Source: Shewanella baltica
GTDB taxonomy: Bacteria; Pseudomonadota; Gammaproteobacteria; Enterobacterales; Shewanellaceae
DNA: 64,000 nt
Assembly (NCBI RefSeq): GCF_900456975.1
Contig: NZ_UGYM01000002.1
Coordinates: 930,001 to 994,000 of the forward strand
Reading direction: 5' to 3'
In this document: piece after piece, positions 48,721 through 61,061 of the stretch
Numbering within the stretch: the stretch's first letter is position 1
Layout of the letters: the number at the start of each line of letters is the position of its first letter
The notes under the pieces: generated by a model
What the model was told of the DNA's origin: nothing
The model's database searches: none
Seen by the model: only the letters and a program-made list of their open reading frames with translations
Translations under genes and position numbers: made by a program

Positions 48721-49233
48721 TTTTAGTCTGTAGTGGTTTAACTCATTATTGCTTTATCCGTTTCGGCTTACCTCTCTTTACCTCTCATCTCTTGGTTTAC
48801 TTATCCTTCGGCTGATCATTCTATGGCTTAGCTTTCTTCGGTGTCGCTATCTTCAGTCATTTCGCTTTTAACACTTCTCTTTCTTAGGTTCGACTTACTG
48901 AATAATCAGCTTTTGCCTGTGTCCAGAGTCTATGACGACATTAGATATCCATGTCAGCACTCCATGTCAGCTCTCTCAGTGCAGCCTCGAGAGGTATTAG
49001 CTGCTCTTTGGTCTACATGTGTGTTGTTTGCTCATGCAGGCAGTGATGGGCTACTTGTGAGCTCATGAGCGATAGACCACTGGTGTGATTAAGAAGAACT
49101 ATGAAGTAGTTTCAATACAGTGCAGTAGGTAAAGGGCAGTGTTTAGAATTGACTCGGGTTCAATGTGGCATCTGGCTCAAAAGCGTAGATGAAGGCTCAT
49201 AATCGCTCATAGATTGCAGCGATATAGATATAA
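48721..49233. other. gene-free stretch between the tRNA array and valS
   Basis: About 510 bp. The left half is pyrimidine-rich on the plus strand (CTCTTTACCTCTCATCTCTT-like runs). One 75-codon ORF (48841-49068) has no ribosome-binding site and a composition unlike a protein. I see no RNA gene or repeat here. Confidence 0.4.
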
Positions 49234-49259
49234 GAAGGGCAGCCTAGTGGCTGCCCTTC
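49234..49259. terminator. hairpin terminator downstream of valS
   Basis: GAAGGGCAGCC-tagt-GGCTGCCCTTC, a perfect 11-bp stem. The T-run is weak on both sides, so efficiency is uncertain. It lies 48 bp past the valS stop. Confidence 0.7.
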
Positions 49260-49307
49260 ATTCAGTTAGAACCAATCATAACAAGTGAATCAGAGTAAAT
49301 GAGAAGC

Positions 49308-52184
49308 TTAAGCTTCTAACTTAGCGAACTCTGATTTTTGTTCGTTGAGCTTGTCCATGTCACGCTTGAGATCGGTCATCTTAGCGCGCTCTTTGTCGAT
49401 AACCTCGGCTGGAGCTTTTGCAACGAAACCTTGGTTCGACAATTTGCCTTCGATGCGAGCGATCTCTTGGCCGAGTTTTTCAAGCTGTTTGTCGATACGG
49501 GCCATTTCGGCGGCGACATCGATTAAGCCTGCCATAGGGATCAGCAGCTCCATTTCGCCAATCAAACCTGTAGTCGACATAGGCGCAGTTTCGCCATCGG
49601 CTAAAATGGTCATGCTTTCTAAGCGGGCAAGTGTGGTGAAGAAGGTTTGGTTGGCTTCAACACGGGCTTTATCTTGCGCGCTAACACCACGAAGTAGGGC
49701 ATTTAGTGGCTTAGATGGGGCAATGTTCAGTTCGGCGCGAATGTTACGCACGGCGACAATCACTTGCTTAACCCATTCTAAATCGGCCATTGCTGCGCTA
49801 TCGACTTTAGCGGCATCAAATGTTGGGAACGGTGCCAGCATGATGGTATCACCAGCGACACCCGCTAACGGTTTAACGCGCTGCCAGATGGTTTCAGTGA
49901 TATACGGCATCATAGGGTGCATCAGGCGTTGCATCGCTTCGAGCACTGTCACTAAGGTGTGACGGGTGCCGCGCATTTGCGCTTCGCTGCCGTTTTGCAA
50001 TACCGGTTTAGTTAATTCTAAGTACCAGTCACAGAACTGGTTCCAAGTGAACTCATACAGGGTATTGGCTGCTAAGTCGAAACGGTAGGCTGTCATGTGA
50101 TCGTCAAAGGTCTTAACGGTTTGATTGAACAAGCCAATAATCCAGCGATCGGCCAACGACAGTTCCATTTCGCCGCCTTTGTGCTCTGGTGAGCCTGGGC
50201 CGCAATCTTGATCTTCTGTGTTCATCAGCACGTAGCGTGAGGCGTTCCATAACTTGTTACAGAAGCTACGGTAACCGTCTAAGCGCTTCATGTCCCAGTT
50301 GATGTCACGACCCGTTGATGCCATTGCCGCAAGCGTAAAGCGCAGTGCATCTGTGCCGTGGGCTTCGATACCGTCGGCAAATTCTTTGCGAGTGCTCTTT
50401 TCAATCTTGGCGGCCAGTTGTGGCTGCATCATGTTGCCGGTACGTTTTTCAACTAAATCTTCAAGTCCGATACCGTCGATCATATCTAATGGATCGAGTA
50501 CGTTACCCTTAGATTTTGACATCTTGTTACCCGCTTCATCGCGGATAAGGCCGGTTACATAGACAGTTTTGAACGGGACTTGTGGCTTGCCGTCTTCATC
50601 TTTGATGAAGTGCATGGTCATCATGATCATACGGGCAACCCAGAAGAAGATGATGTCAAAACCTGTCACCAACACGTCGGTTGGGTGGAAGGTTTTTAAA
50701 TCTTCTAAATTGTCAGGCCAACCTAAGGTTGAGAAAGTCCACAGGGCTGAGCTGAACCAAGTGTCCAGTACGTCTTCGTCTTGGCGTAAGGTCATTGAGT
50801 CGGCGACATTGTGCTTAGCACGGACGTCGGCTTCGTTGCGTCCGACATAGACTTTGCCGTTTTCGTCGTACCATGCAGGGATGCGGTGACCCCACCACAA
50901 TTGACGCGAAATACACCAGTCTTGAATGTCACGCATCCACGAGAAGTACATGTTCTCGTATTGTTGCGGCACAAATTTAATGCTGCCATTTTCAACGGCT
51001 TCGATAGCGGTTTTCGCCATTGGCGCAACAGCCACATACCATTGGTCGGTTAGCATTGGCTCGATAACCACACCTGAGCGATCGCCGTAAGGCACTTTCA
51101 AGGCATGAGGTGCGATTTTTTCGAGCAGACCTAAAGTGTCAAATTCGGCGACGATAGCATCGCGCGCTTTAAAACGGTCAAGTCCGGCAAAACGTTCAGG
51201 CAGGCTGCCATCGAGCGTTTTGTTAAAGGTACCGTCAGAGTTCACCACTTCGGCACTTGCACGAATGGCGGCATCTAAGGTCAGTACGTTGAACATGGGC
51301 ATGTTGTGACGTTTACCGACTTCATAGTCGTTAAAGTCATGGGCTGGGGTGATCTTCACGCAACCTGTACCAAAGGCCATGTCGACGTAATCGTCGGCCA
51401 CGATAGGAATGCGGCGGTTAACAATCGGCAATAGAATAAACTTACCGACTAGCGCTTGATAGCGTTCATCATCGGGATGCACTGCAACAGCACTGTCGCC
51501 GAGCATGGTTTCTGGACGCGTGGTAGCGACTTCTAAATAGTCTTTACCATCGGCAGTCAGTTCACCGTCGGCCAGTGGATAACGCAGGTGCCACATATGG
51601 CCCTGTTTTTCTTTGCTTTCGACTTCTAAATCAGAGATAGCTGTGTGCAGCTTTGGATCCCAGTTGACCAAACGCTTACCGCGATAAATCAACTCGTCTT
51701 CGTACAGACGTACAAACACTTCTTGCACGGCCTTAGATAAGCCTTCGTCCATAGTGAAACGCTCGCGGTCCCAATCAACAGAAGCGCCCATACGACGTAG
51801 CTGCTTAGTGATAGTGCCGCCCGATTGCGCTTTCCATTCCCACACTTTATCCATAAAGGCATCGCGACCTAGGTCATGGCGATTTTTGCCTTCTTCGGCT
51901 TCAAGCTTACGCTCAACCAACATTTGGGTGGCGATACCCGCATGGTCAGTACCGACTTGCCATAGGGTATTTTTGCCTTTCATCCGTTGGTAACGGGTCA
52001 AAGTATCCATAATGGTGTCTTGGAAGGCGTGGCCCATGTGCAAGCTGCCTGTCACGTTTGGTGGCGGGATCATGATGCAATAATTGCCTTGGGATTCATC
52101 GCCGTGTGGCTTGAAGTAACCTTGCTCTTCCCAGTTTTGGTAAAGAGTTTGCTCGATGGACTGCGGATCGTATGTTTTTTCCAT
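49308..52184 (-). CDS. valS: valyl-tRNA synthetase
   Basis: Class Ia synthetase charging tRNA(Val), with editing of threonine. It has 958 residues, full length. The HIGH-type motif is [14 protein letters not shown] near residue 43. The editing (CP1) domain contains [19 protein letters not shown] near 222, and the second signature [14 protein letters not shown] is near 555. The anticodon-binding domain and the C-terminal coiled coil ([20 protein letters not shown]) are present. It lies 20 bp after holC on the same strand, the conserved pepA-holC-valS order. Confidence 0.98.
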   Translation of the reverse strand: MEKTYDPQSIEQTLYQNWEEQGYFKPHGDESQGNYCIMIPPPNVTGSLHMGHAFQDTIMDTLTRYQRMKGKNTLWQVGTDHAGIATQMLVERKLEAEEGKNRHDLGRDAFMDKVWEWKAQSGGTITKQLRRMGASVDWDRERFTMDEGLSKAVQEVFVRLYEDELIYRGKRLVNWDPKLHTAISDLEVESKEKQGHMWHLRYPLADGELTADGKDYLEVATTRPETMLGDSAVAVHPDDERYQALVGKFILLPIVNRRIPIVADDYVDMAFGTGCVKITPAHDFNDYEVGKRHNMPMFNVLTLDAAIRASAEVVNSDGTFNKTLDGSLPERFAGLDRFKARDAIVAEFDTLGLLEKIAPHALKVPYGDRSGVVIEPMLTDQWYVAVAPMAKTAIEAVENGSIKFVPQQYENMYFSWMRDIQDWCISRQLWWGHRIPAWYDENGKVYVGRNEADVRAKHNVADSMTLRQDEDVLDTWFSSALWTFSTLGWPDNLEDLKTFHPTDVLVTGFDIIFFWVARMIMMTMHFIKDEDGKPQVPFKTVYVTGLIRDEAGNKMSKSKGNVLDPLDMIDGIGLEDLVEKRTGNMMQPQLAAKIEKSTRKEFADGIEAHGTDALRFTLAAMASTGRDINWDMKRLDGYRSFCNKLWNASRYVLMNTEDQDCGPGSPEHKGGEMELSLADRWIIGLFNQTVKTFDDHMTAYRFDLAANTLYEFTWNQFCDWYLELTKPVLQNGSEAQMRGTRHTLVTVLEAMQRLMHPMMPYITETIWQRVKPLAGVAGDTIMLAPFPTFDAAKVDSAAMADLEWVKQVIVAVRNIRAELNIAPSKPLNALLRGVSAQDKARVEANQTFFTTLARLESMTILADGETAPMSTTGLIGEMELLIPMAGLIDVAAEMARIDKQLEKLGQEIARIEGKLSNQGFVAKAPAEVIDKERAKMTDLKRDMDKLNEQKSEFAKLEA

Positions 52185-52204
52185 GGGAACGTGTCTGTCT
52201 CAAA

Positions 52205-52708
52205 CTAATTAAGTGGATGTGTTGCTAAGTCTTGGGTCTGTAAATTGACCCCTAAGCCGCGATACTGTCGATAACGTTCGCGAGCGACCGCTTTATGCTG
52301 ATCGTCATTGGCAACAAAATCGATAATGTGGCCAAAGTTTACCGCAAATGGGGGCGCTTGGTCTGCAAGATTAATCAGAACTTGGCGACTTTTGTTGGCG
52401 CCGAGGCGATCAAAACCAATTTCTACCGGCGATCCCGTCATCGGGCCTTCACCTTTGAGGTTATGAGGTACAAAGGCACTTGGCTCAAACTGCCATAAAA
52501 GTTCATCAATCGCATGGGCTTGCTGCTTATCTTGGCAATGGATATAGACCCATTGTTGTTTCACAAAAGCCTGCTGCGCCAGTTGGCATGCCAAAAGATG
52601 CATCTCGCAAAGTGCAGGGTTCGTATTCACGGTTGCAACAGGTGAATCAGCCTTGGCCTTGGCAGGTGATGCCACTGGCGGCATGAGATAAAACAGCACT
52701 TGAGTCAT
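52205..52708 (-). CDS. holC: DNA polymerase III subunit chi
   Basis: Clamp-loader accessory protein that bridges the replicase to single-strand binding protein. It has about 167 residues, starting MTQVLFYLMPP. Conserved stretches are LACQLAQQAFVKQQWVYIHC, AIDELLWQFEPSAFVPHNL near 85, GSPVEIGF and a Tyr/Arg-rich C-terminal helix (ARERYRQYRGLG). A Pro/Ala-rich insertion near residues 12-30 makes it longer than the roughly 147 residues of E. coli. ATG 52708 is chosen over a start seven codons upstream. pepA, its normal upstream neighbour, is separated from it by two insertion sequences. Confidence 0.93.
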   Translation of the reverse strand: MTQVLFYLMPPVASPAKAKADSPVATVNTNPALCEMHLLACQLAQQAFVKQQWVYIHCQDKQQAHAIDELLWQFEPSAFVPHNLKGEGPMTGSPVEIGFDRLGANKSRQVLINLADQAPPFAVNFGHIIDFVANDDQHKAVARERYRQYRGLGVNLQTQDLATHPLN

Positions 52709-52906
52709 GATTTCAATGCCTTGCTTCACTTGTTTTAGTGGCGAACGAAAGCAGCAGTTTACACTAAAAGTCAGTATGGGTTAATGCTTGGGGCAAACCT
52801 TACGCTGAGCTTTTATCTATCACTGTCTTGCGGGGCTTAATGGGATGCTTTCAAGCCGCTTTTGATGACTTAGGTTTTATTGTTATCTGTTGAAAATATT
52901 ATTTTA

Positions 52907-54181
<1,275 letters not shown>

Positions 54182-54189
54182 CCATATAT

Positions 54190-54404
54190 GGACGCCTCAG
54201 CTTTTACAACACTTTTGAATGATTGGTTCACTACCATATATTCGGCGTCTAAATAGGCTTTTTACCCGCGCCATGATGTAAATCCGAAACCTATTACCTT
54301 ATCACTACATCGGCATTTAATGCCTTGGTCAAGTCAGGCTCTAATAGGTACGGTTGACCGTTTATTCATCAGTGCATGTAAACTTTTACGTGATGCTTAA
54401 CGTC
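54190..54404 (-). ncRNA. candidate bridge RNA region of the IS110/IS1111 element
   Basis: Non-coding right end, downstream of the transposase. It is full of pairing segments: ACCTATTA/TAATAGGT (54289-54296 and 54342-54349) enclosing the hairpin GGCAT-tta-ATGCC (54312-54324), GGTCAA/TTGACC overlapping it, and CATCA...GTAAA/TTTAC...TGATG around 54366-54395. IS110-family recombinases use a structured bridge RNA from a non-coding end of the element to pair with donor and target; in the IS1111 branch it comes from the end downstream of the gene. The call rests on position and folding potential only. Confidence 0.5.
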
Positions 54405-55433
54405 TTACGCAAACGCTTTATTAACGTCGAAATTATCGTTACTCGTGAGGATCCGCCATCCTATACGCGCTATTTTATTGGCCAATGCGACAACGGCTTT
54501 GTGTCGACCTTGCCTTAACGCAAGTGCATTAAACCATCGCCCAAGTCTATCATCACGTTTGCTCGCAAATCGGCCAACGGCTCTGGCGCCATGGATGAGT
54601 AAAACACGTAGTTCTGAGCTGCCATTTTTCGTGATCGATCCTAGTCGAACTTTTCCACCAGAACTCGATTGCGATGGCACTAAGCCACACCATGCAGATA
54701 ATTGCCGGCCATTTTTAAATTGATGACCCGAACCTAATTCACTCATAAAGCTTGCTGTGACTAATGGTCCAAAGCCAGGGATCGACAGCAATGCATTGTA
54801 GCGAGGTTGGATTTGACATAGCGCTTTAATGTCGCGCTCGATTTGATTAATTCTCTCATTTAAAACACATAAATCTTCATATAAAAGTTTTAACAGGTAA
54901 TGAAGCGTATGAGACAGTTCATGCTCATTATTTGCTAAAATACGGCTAAGTGACGCTTGTAATTGCAACCTGCCGACAGAGAAGATCACACCAGACTCGC
55001 TCGCTAGGCTTCGAATTTGATTGACCATGGCGGTTCGATTTTGAACGAGACGACTACGTACACAACGTAATGCTTTAATGTCTTGTTGCTCAACAGTTTT
55101 AACTGGAACCATGTGGATATTAGGTCTGAAAACCGCTTCGCATATAGCGAGGGCATCGTTGGCATCATTCTTTTGGTTTGCAACAAATGGCTTAACATGT
55201 TGAGCAGGGATCAATTGCACTTGATAACCAAGAGCTTGAAATTGTCTTCCCCAGTAATGCGCCGTACCACAGGCCTCCATAGCAATAAGACTACCTTCGG
55301 AGAATTGTCTAATTTTATCGAGCAGCTTGTTTCTGTTAACCTTTTTGTTAGTCATGACTGAGTTATCCATAAGACAAACACAAACTTGAAAAACATTTTT
55401 GGCTAAATCGATACCAATAACTTTAATATCCAT
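54405..55433 (-). CDS. IS110-family transposase (DEDD recombinase)
   Basis: A 342-residue protein. The N-terminal RuvC-like DEDD domain starts IKVIGIDLAKNVFQVCV (first Asp) with AMEACGTAHYWGRQ (Glu) near 53 and KNDANDALAICEA (Asp pair) near 88. The C-terminal Tnp_20 domain has LLSIPGFGPLVTASFMSELG near 215 and the serine-containing GLVPSQSSSGGKVRLGSITK block near 255, the catalytic Ser region of the family. It is complete, with no frameshift, so possibly active. Confidence 0.95.
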   Translation of the reverse strand: MDIKVIGIDLAKNVFQVCVCLMDNSVMTNKKVNRNKLLDKIRQFSEGSLIAMEACGTAHYWGRQFQALGYQVQLIPAQHVKPFVANQKNDANDALAICEAVFRPNIHMVPVKTVEQQDIKALRCVRSRLVQNRTAMVNQIRSLASESGVIFSVGRLQLQASLSRILANNEHELSHTLHYLLKLLYEDLCVLNERINQIERDIKALCQIQPRYNALLSIPGFGPLVTASFMSELGSGHQFKNGRQLSAWCGLVPSQSSSGGKVRLGSITKNGSSELRVLLIHGARAVGRFASKRDDRLGRWFNALALRQGRHKAVVALANKIARIGWRILTSNDNFDVNKAFA

Positions 55434-55576
55434 GATGGAAACCTCCAGAACTATTTGTCAGCTTCAAGCTTGGCATAATACTGCAAGCTTAGGTGCTGAG
55501 GCGTCCATCACATCACTACATTCTAACTCAAACCCTTATCCAGGACATTGATTTTCAGAATAAAATAGCGAATAAA

Positions 55577-55604
55577 AAAGGCGAAGATTTTCATCTTCGC
55601 CTTT
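55577..55604. terminator. terminator after pepA
   Basis: AAAGGCGAAGAT-tttc-ATCTTCGCCTTT, a 12-bp stem with A/T-rich flanks, 41 bp past the pepA stop. It may work in both directions. Confidence 0.9.
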
Positions 55605-55644
55605 GATTTATCTGATCTTAAAAAAGCTAAGATCTGATAGTCAG

Positions 55645-57153
55645 TTATTCGCCGAGTTCAACGCCAGCACGATTGATCAGGAACTGAGTCAATAGTGGCA
55701 CTGGACGACCCGTAGAACCTTTGTTAGCACCGCTATTCCAAGCTGTACCCGCAACGTCTAAGTGAGCCCAGTTGTACTTTTTAGCAAAGCGCGAGAGGAA
55801 ACATGCTGCTGTGATAGCACCTGCTGGACGACCACCTAAGTTGGTCATGTCAGCAAATGGACTGTCGAGCATATCTTGATACTCATCCCACAATGGCATG
55901 CGCCATGCGCGGTCACCACTTTGCTCACCGGCACTTAATAGCTCGTGTGCCAGTGGGTTATGCGATGAGAACAGACCCGATGCGTGTTTACCAAGGGCAA
56001 TCACGCATGCGCCAGTCAGAGTCGCTGTATCGATAACCAGTTCAGGATCGAAACGCTCAACGTAGGTCAATACGTCACATAAGACTAAACGGCCTTCAGC
56101 ATCGGTATTTAACACTTCAACGGTTTGGCCTGACATAGTGGTCAGAATGTCACCTGGACGGTAAGCATTACCCGATGGCATGTTTTCACAGCCAGCCAGA
56201 ATACCCACAACGTTGATAGGTAACTTCATGTCACAGATAGCTTTCATGGTGCCGATAACACCTGCTGCGCCGCCCATGTCGTACTTCATTTCGTCCATGG
56301 CTTCGCCAGGTTTCAATGAAATACCACCCGAGTCGAAGGTTAACCCTTTACCGACTAATACGATGGGTTTTTCTGTGCTATCGACAGCGCCCTTGTATTC
56401 CATCACAGTCATGATGGATTCGTTGGCACTGGCGCGACCGACTGCAAGATATGAGTTCATGCCCAGTTTGGCCATTTGCTCTTCACCGATAGTGGTGACA
56501 TGTAGTGTGTCGTGTATTTCAGCCATTTGGCGAGCTTGAGAAGCTAAATAGGCTGGATTGCAGATGTTAGGTGGCATGTTGGCCACATCGCGACATAAGT
56601 GCATGCCGGCAGACACTGCCATACCATGCTCGATGGCGCGCTCACCTAAGGTTAATTCACGGCGAGTCGGGACATTGAACACTAATTTACGCAGTGGACG
56701 GCGAGTTTCACCTTTGCGGGTCTTCAGGGCATCAAAGCTATAAAGACTGCTATTAGTGGTTTCAACCGCTTGACGTACTTTCCAATACGTATCGCGTCCT
56801 TTCACGTGCAGTTCAGTTAAGAAGCAAACCGCTTCCATTGAACCCGTTTCGTTAAGGGTGTTGATTGTTTTAGTGATGATTTGTTTGTATTGGCGTTCGT
56901 CTAATTCTCGTTCTTTGCCACAACCCACTAATAATACACGTTCACTCAATACGTTAGGAACATGGTGCAGCAACAACATCTGGCCAGGTTTACCTTCCAG
57001 ATCGCCGCGACGTAGTAGGTTACTGATATAACCTTCGCTAATTTTATCTAATTGCTCCGCGATACCCGACAGACGACGGGGTTCATAAACACCGACCACG
57101 ATACAGGCTGAGCGTTGTTTTTCGGGGCTACCGCTCTTTACGCTAAACTCCAT
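55645..57153 (-). CDS. pepA: leucyl aminopeptidase PepA
   Basis: Hexameric M17 metallo-aminopeptidase; in E. coli also a DNA-binding protein for XerCD recombination and carAB control. It has 502 residues, starting [20 protein letters not shown] as in E. coli. Metal and catalytic motifs are [18 protein letters not shown] near 265, [11 protein letters not shown], and the signature [10 protein letters not shown] near 352. The start at 57153 has AGGAG five bases upstream. It normally precedes holC-valS; here two insertion sequences lie between, so holC-valS may depend on a different promoter. Divergent from lptF. Confidence 0.98.
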   Translation of the reverse strand: MEFSVKSGSPEKQRSACIVVGVYEPRRLSGIAEQLDKISEGYISNLLRRGDLEGKPGQMLLLHHVPNVLSERVLLVGCGKERELDERQYKQIITKTINTLNETGSMEAVCFLTELHVKGRDTYWKVRQAVETTNSSLYSFDALKTRKGETRRPLRKLVFNVPTRRELTLGERAIEHGMAVSAGMHLCRDVANMPPNICNPAYLASQARQMAEIHDTLHVTTIGEEQMAKLGMNSYLAVGRASANESIMTVMEYKGAVDSTEKPIVLVGKGLTFDSGGISLKPGEAMDEMKYDMGGAAGVIGTMKAICDMKLPINVVGILAGCENMPSGNAYRPGDILTTMSGQTVEVLNTDAEGRLVLCDVLTYVERFDPELVIDTATLTGACVIALGKHASGLFSSHNPLAHELLSAGEQSGDRAWRMPLWDEYQDMLDSPFADMTNLGGRPAGAITAACFLSRFAKKYNWAHLDVAGTAWNSGANKGSTGRPVPLLTQFLINRAGVELGE

Positions 57154-57396
57154 GAGCACTCCTAGATTCTTAAAGACAAATTTTTATATTTATTGGATAA
57201 TGTCTGCTTGTCCCGAAAAGGGCCTAAGTTATTACTCCAAAGGTGATTTATTCTCGGCGCTTGAGTCACGCATTTCGTGACGTTAAGTTTACCTAGAACC
57301 CCTGAAGCTGGTCAGAAAACTATCAAAAGTAAACAGTTTACATGAAAGTTAGTCTGTTACCAGCAAAAAGATAAGTTTAGAGACCGGATCCTGCCT

Positions 57397-58509
57397 GTGA
57401 TTGTATTTAAATACCTTATTCGAGAAGTTTTAAAGGCACAAATTGCGGTACTTTTAGTGCTGTTAACTATTTTTATTAGCCAGCATTTCGTGCGTATACT
57501 GGCCGATGCCTCCGACGGCGATTTTCCCGCCTCTTTAATCATGACCCTGATTGGGCTTAACTTGCCTTATCTGGTGATCTTAGTCCTGCCGTTAAGTTTG
57601 TTCTTGGGGATTTTACTAGCCCATGGCCGTATGTATTCCGAAAATGAGATGGTCGTTCTCCACGGTGTTGGGGTCAGTGAGTGGTATGTCACCCGCGTGA
57701 CGCTGATTCTTGCCGTGATCAATATGTTGTTTACCGGCTATTTATCCCTTTATGTCGCCCCTTGGGCAGAAGAGCAGCAAAACCAAGTGCTCGAAAAAGC
57801 CCAGTCCGAAGCTGGGCTTGCGGCCTTAGTGCAAGGGCGTTTTCAGGCGAGCCCAAATGGTCGCGCGGTATTATTTGTCGAACGTATCGGTAAAGATAAC
57901 GAGTTAGATAAAGTGTTTGTGGCCCAGTTGCCAGACCCTGATGACGAAACCGGCGTCACCAATGTGGTGGTGGCCAAAGGTGGGCGAGTGCAGGAAGATA
58001 GCTCTGGTGCGCAGCAGTTAAACCTGAATGATGGCGTGCGTTATCAAGGCAGCCCGAAGGCGAAGGACTACCAAATGATCGAATTTGGTGGTTATAAAAT
58101 GCAGATTAAAGAGCAGCAAGTCGACGAGCGTCGGCGTAAGTTATCTGCGCTGCCCGTCGATGAACTCGTAAAAGTCGAAGGCGCGGAAGCCGTTGCCGAA
58201 TTCCATTGGCGTCTTGCCATTCCGCTGGCGATTCCGATCATGACCTTGATTGCGGTGCCACTGGCGCGGGTGAATGTGCGTCAAGGTAAGTTCGCTAAAA
58301 TGTTCCCTGCAGTACTCTTGTACCTTGGCTATTTTGGCCTCATGGTCGCCGGACGTAAGGCATTGCAAGATGGGATTATTCCACTGTATTTAGGTATGTG
58401 GTGGATCCATATTTCAGCGCTCTTGATGGGGCTGTTCTTGCTCGGCAAAGATAGGCCTATATTTAGTCGTATCTCGACCCTGTTTGCCCATAAGAAGGTG
58501 GCGGCATGA
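57397..58509 (+). CDS. lptF: LPS export ABC transporter permease LptF
   Basis: Inner-membrane permease that, with LptG and the LptB ATPase, extracts LPS from the membrane. It has 370 residues with six membrane segments, three at each end (YLIREVLKAQIAVLLVLLTI; GLNLPYLVILVLPLSLFLGI; C-terminal group from about 265), around a periplasmic jelly-roll domain (about 130-260). GTG is the start. It overlaps lptG by 4 bp (ATGA). It is divergent from pepA, as in E. coli. Confidence 0.97.
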   Translation: MIVFKYLIREVLKAQIAVLLVLLTIFISQHFVRILADASDGDFPASLIMTLIGLNLPYLVILVLPLSLFLGILLAHGRMYSENEMVVLHGVGVSEWYVTRVTLILAVINMLFTGYLSLYVAPWAEEQQNQVLEKAQSEAGLAALVQGRFQASPNGRAVLFVERIGKDNELDKVFVAQLPDPDDETGVTNVVVAKGGRVQEDSSGAQQLNLNDGVRYQGSPKAKDYQMIEFGGYKMQIKEQQVDERRRKLSALPVDELVKVEGAEAVAEFHWRLAIPLAIPIMTLIAVPLARVNVRQGKFAKMFPAVLLYLGYFGLMVAGRKALQDGIIPLYLGMWWIHISALLMGLFLLGKDRPIFSRISTLFAHKKVAA

Positions 58510-59564
58510 AGATATTAGACCTTTATATCGCCAGAGTATTGTTAAGCACTTCAGCGCTGTGTTTGCTGGTGTTGACTGGCTTGTCGGGCATCATCAAATG
58601 GGTTGACCAGCTGCGTTTAGTCGGTCGTGGCACCTACAGCATGATGGATGCGGGCATCTATGTGTTGTTTTTAGTGCCACGGGACATCGAAATGTTTTTC
58701 CCTATGGCCGTGTTGCTGGGCGCGTTGATTGGCATGGGAATGCTGGCATCGAACTCTGAACTTGTGGTGATGCAAGCTTCTGGCATGTCACGTTTGCAGA
58801 TCACTATGTCGGCGATGAAAACCGCTGTGCCCTTGATGTTGCTGGTGATGGTGTTAGGGGAATGGGGCGCACCGATTGCTGAGCAAAAGGCTAATGAGTT
58901 GCAAGCCATTAAACTCTCAGGCGGGAGTTTAATTAAGTCCCATCGCGGTATTTGGGCAAAGGACGGTGATTTGTTCGTGAACATTGGTGAAGTTGAAAAC
59001 ATCAATAAACTCAACAACATTACGCTTTATAAGTTCAATAGCGAACTCAAGCTCACCAACGTTGTGCATGCGGACCGCGCGGTGTTTTCCCAAGACCGTT
59101 GGCGTTTATTCGACGTCAAACGTACTGATTTAAGCTATGAGAAAGTCGTGCTTGAATATCTGGAAGAAGATCAATGGCAGTCGAGTTTAACGCCGGATAA
59201 ACTCAGTGTGGTTTCGATTAAACCTGAGGCGTTATCTATCCGCGGTCTAGTCGGTTATCTCGATTACCTTAAGACCAACAGCCAAGATCCGAGCCGTTAT
59301 GAGCTAGCGCTGTGGCGCAAGGTGATGCAGCCGGTGACTGTTGCTGTGATGATGTTAGTGGCACTGTCGTTTGTATTTGGGCCGCTGCGAACTGTGACTA
59401 TGGGCGCGCGGGTATTGCTCGGGGTTGTGGCGGGTTTCAGCTTTTATATCAGTAATGAGATTTTTGGTCCTATGAGCATAGTGTATGAGTTACCTGCCTA
59501 TGTGGGGGCTGTGGCACCAAGCTTGCTGTTTACCGGCGTTGCCTTCTACTTTATCCGGCGATGA
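58506..59564 (+). CDS. lptG: LPS export ABC transporter permease LptG
   Basis: Partner of LptF. It has 352 residues with the same six-segment layout and periplasmic jelly roll: N-terminal LDLYIARVLLSTSALCLLVL, then PRDIEMFFPMAVLLGALIGM near 60, and C-terminal membrane segments from about 275 (FGPLRTVTMGARVLLGV). Translation is coupled to lptF through ATGA. An IS4-family element begins about 70 bp after the stop. Confidence 0.97.
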   Translation: MKILDLYIARVLLSTSALCLLVLTGLSGIIKWVDQLRLVGRGTYSMMDAGIYVLFLVPRDIEMFFPMAVLLGALIGMGMLASNSELVVMQASGMSRLQITMSAMKTAVPLMLLVMVLGEWGAPIAEQKANELQAIKLSGGSLIKSHRGIWAKDGDLFVNIGEVENINKLNNITLYKFNSELKLTNVVHADRAVFSQDRWRLFDVKRTDLSYEKVVLEYLEEDQWQSSLTPDKLSVVSIKPEALSIRGLVGYLDYLKTNSQDPSRYELALWRKVMQPVTVAVMMLVALSFVFGPLRTVTMGARVLLGVVAGFSFYISNEIFGPMSIVYELPAYVGAVAPSLLFTGVAFYFIRR

Positions 59565-59704
59565 TACTCATCTTATTACTCCCCATTTAGTTTATAAGAA
59601 TAGTTTATAAGAACAGTCCCTAAAAAATAGCCCATAAAAAACGACGCTTTTGCGTAATGCCGATCAGTTAAGACAGATCGCTTGACGATCTCGCTGAAAA
59701 GATC

Positions 59705-59735
59705 AAAATCCGATGACCTCATGTCATCGGATTTT
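59705..59735. other. hairpin directly before the IS4 transposase start
   Basis: AAAATCCGATGAC-ctcat-GTCATCGGATTTT, a perfect 13-bp stem with a T-run, ending three bases before the ATG at 59739. On transcripts reading in from outside, it would hide the start or stop transcription, a known way for insertion sequences to limit their own expression. Confidence 0.65.
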
Positions 59736-59738
59736 TTT

Positions 59739-61061
59739 ATGCAACTCTCAGAAGCACTCGCCCGCACTCATATTACCCGCCTAACCGAATTCACCTGCTT
59801 AGCTGATGTGTTAGAACCTGAGTTAATTCAATCCTGTTTAGACTCACAAGGCGTTGCGACGTTAAGACGGCGTAAATTGCCGATGGATGCGATGATTTGG
59901 GCCGTTATCGGAATGGCTTTGTTCCGAGGGGAGTCTGTTCGGTCACTCATCAACAAACTCGACATTGTTTTGCCGCAAGAGATTGATTATGTTGCACGCA
60001 GCGCTGTGACTCAGGCTCGAAAACGATTGGGCAGTGAGGTTATTCGAGAAGTGTTTAGTCGCAGCGCTAATACCTGGCACGCGAGAGCTGAACACCCTCA
60101 TTGGTGCGGTCTTAACTTGTATGGTGTTGACGGTGTAGTATGGCGGACACCCGATAGTGTCCAAAATCAAGCCGCCTTTGCGCGTACCGCAAACGCTTCA
60201 GGCGAAGCGGCTTATCCGCAAATTCGCATGGTTTGCTTGATGGAGTTAAGCAGCCATTTGTTGGTCAACAGCGCCTTTGATTCGGTTGCCGAAAATGAAA
60301 TGAACTTAGCATCTCAGCTCATTCCTAGCATTCCCAATCACAGTCTAACCCTTTTTGACCGAGGATTTTACTCGCTCGGCCTTCTGCACGCTTGGCAGCA
60401 AGCGCAACCTGACAGCCACTGGTTGTTGCCATTGAAGAAAGGCACTCAATATGAGGTGGTTCGAACATTGGGAAAACATGACCAGTGGGTGAAACTCACC
60501 ACCACGCCTCAAGCCAGAAAGAAATGGCCGCAGCTCCCTGATACCCTTGAAGCGCGTTTACTCACTAAGACAGTGAAAGGTAAGTCAATCGCCATTTTGA
60601 CCTCGTTAACTGACCCGATGCGTTACCCCAGCGAAGACATCGTCGACTTATATGCCCATCGATGGGAAATCGAACTGGGCTACAGAGAGATGAAACAACA
60701 TCTGTTGGAGAGTCGTTTTACGCTACGCAGTCAACTACCGGAGCTGGTGACTCAAGAGTTGTGGGGCGTGCTACTGGCCTATAATCTCATTAGATACAAG
60801 ATGTTGCTGATGGCTAAAAGCTTGCCATCGGTCCATCCTAATCAACTGAGTTTTAGGGATGCGGCGAGTTATATCATCTTCAAGTTGACGCAACTGCCAT
60901 CACAAACACCGGGGAATGTCCCGAGAGACGTATTGGATATAGAACGCAATGCACGGCAATTTAAGTTGGATGGTAAACGGGAAAGGGCTTATCCAAGAGT
61001 CCTTAAAATGAGTAAAAACAAGTATCCGGTTAGACCCAAGAAAAATGCCGTTCACTCTTAA
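59739..61061 (+). CDS. IS4-family transposase
   Basis: About 440 residues, with an N-terminal IS4 helical domain ([20 protein letters not shown] near 40) and the DDE core: Asp in [16 protein letters not shown] near 130, Asp in [12 protein letters not shown] near 210 and Glu in [19 protein letters not shown] (the Y-x2-R-x3-E-x6-K-type YREK block) near 330. It is complete. ATG 59739 is chosen since upstream ATGs lie inside the hairpin. A 13-bp hairpin AATGCCGTTCACT/AGTGAACGGCATT covers the stop codon (61044-61073) and may serve as terminator. Confidence 0.93.
   Translation: MQLSEALARTHITRLTEFTCLADVLEPELIQSCLDSQGVATLRRRKLPMDAMIWAVIGMALFRGESVRSLINKLDIVLPQEIDYVARSAVTQARKRLGSEVIREVFSRSANTWHARAEHPHWCGLNLYGVDGVVWRTPDSVQNQAAFARTANASGEAAYPQIRMVCLMELSSHLLVNSAFDSVAENEMNLASQLIPSIPNHSLTLFDRGFYSLGLLHAWQQAQPDSHWLLPLKKGTQYEVVRTLGKHDQWVKLTTTPQARKKWPQLPDTLEARLLTKTVKGKSIAILTSLTDPMRYPSEDIVDLYAHRWEIELGYREMKQHLLESRFTLRSQLPELVTQELWGVLLAYNLIRYKMLLMAKSLPSVHPNQLSFRDAASYIIFKLTQLPSQTPGNVPRDVLDIERNARQFKLDGKRERAYPRVLKMSKNKYPVRPKKNAVHS

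Larger units (their letters stand above)
54185..55510 (-). mobile_element. IS110-family element, IS1111 subgroup, about 1.3 kb
   Basis: A DEDD transposase gene flanked by a perfect 13-bp inverted repeat TGGACGCCTCAGC (54189-54201) and its complement (55495-55507). Such subterminal repeats mark the IS1111 branch; plain IS110 elements lack them. Exact outer ends cannot be fixed because the family makes little or no target duplication. The non-coding part downstream of the transposase (about 205 bp) is much longer than the upstream part (about 60 bp), as in IS1111-type elements. Confidence 0.87.

Noticed and set aside
48841..49068. 75-codon plus-strand ORF after the tRNA array.
   Set aside because: No ribosome-binding site, pyrimidine-rich low-complexity DNA and no protein-like pattern.
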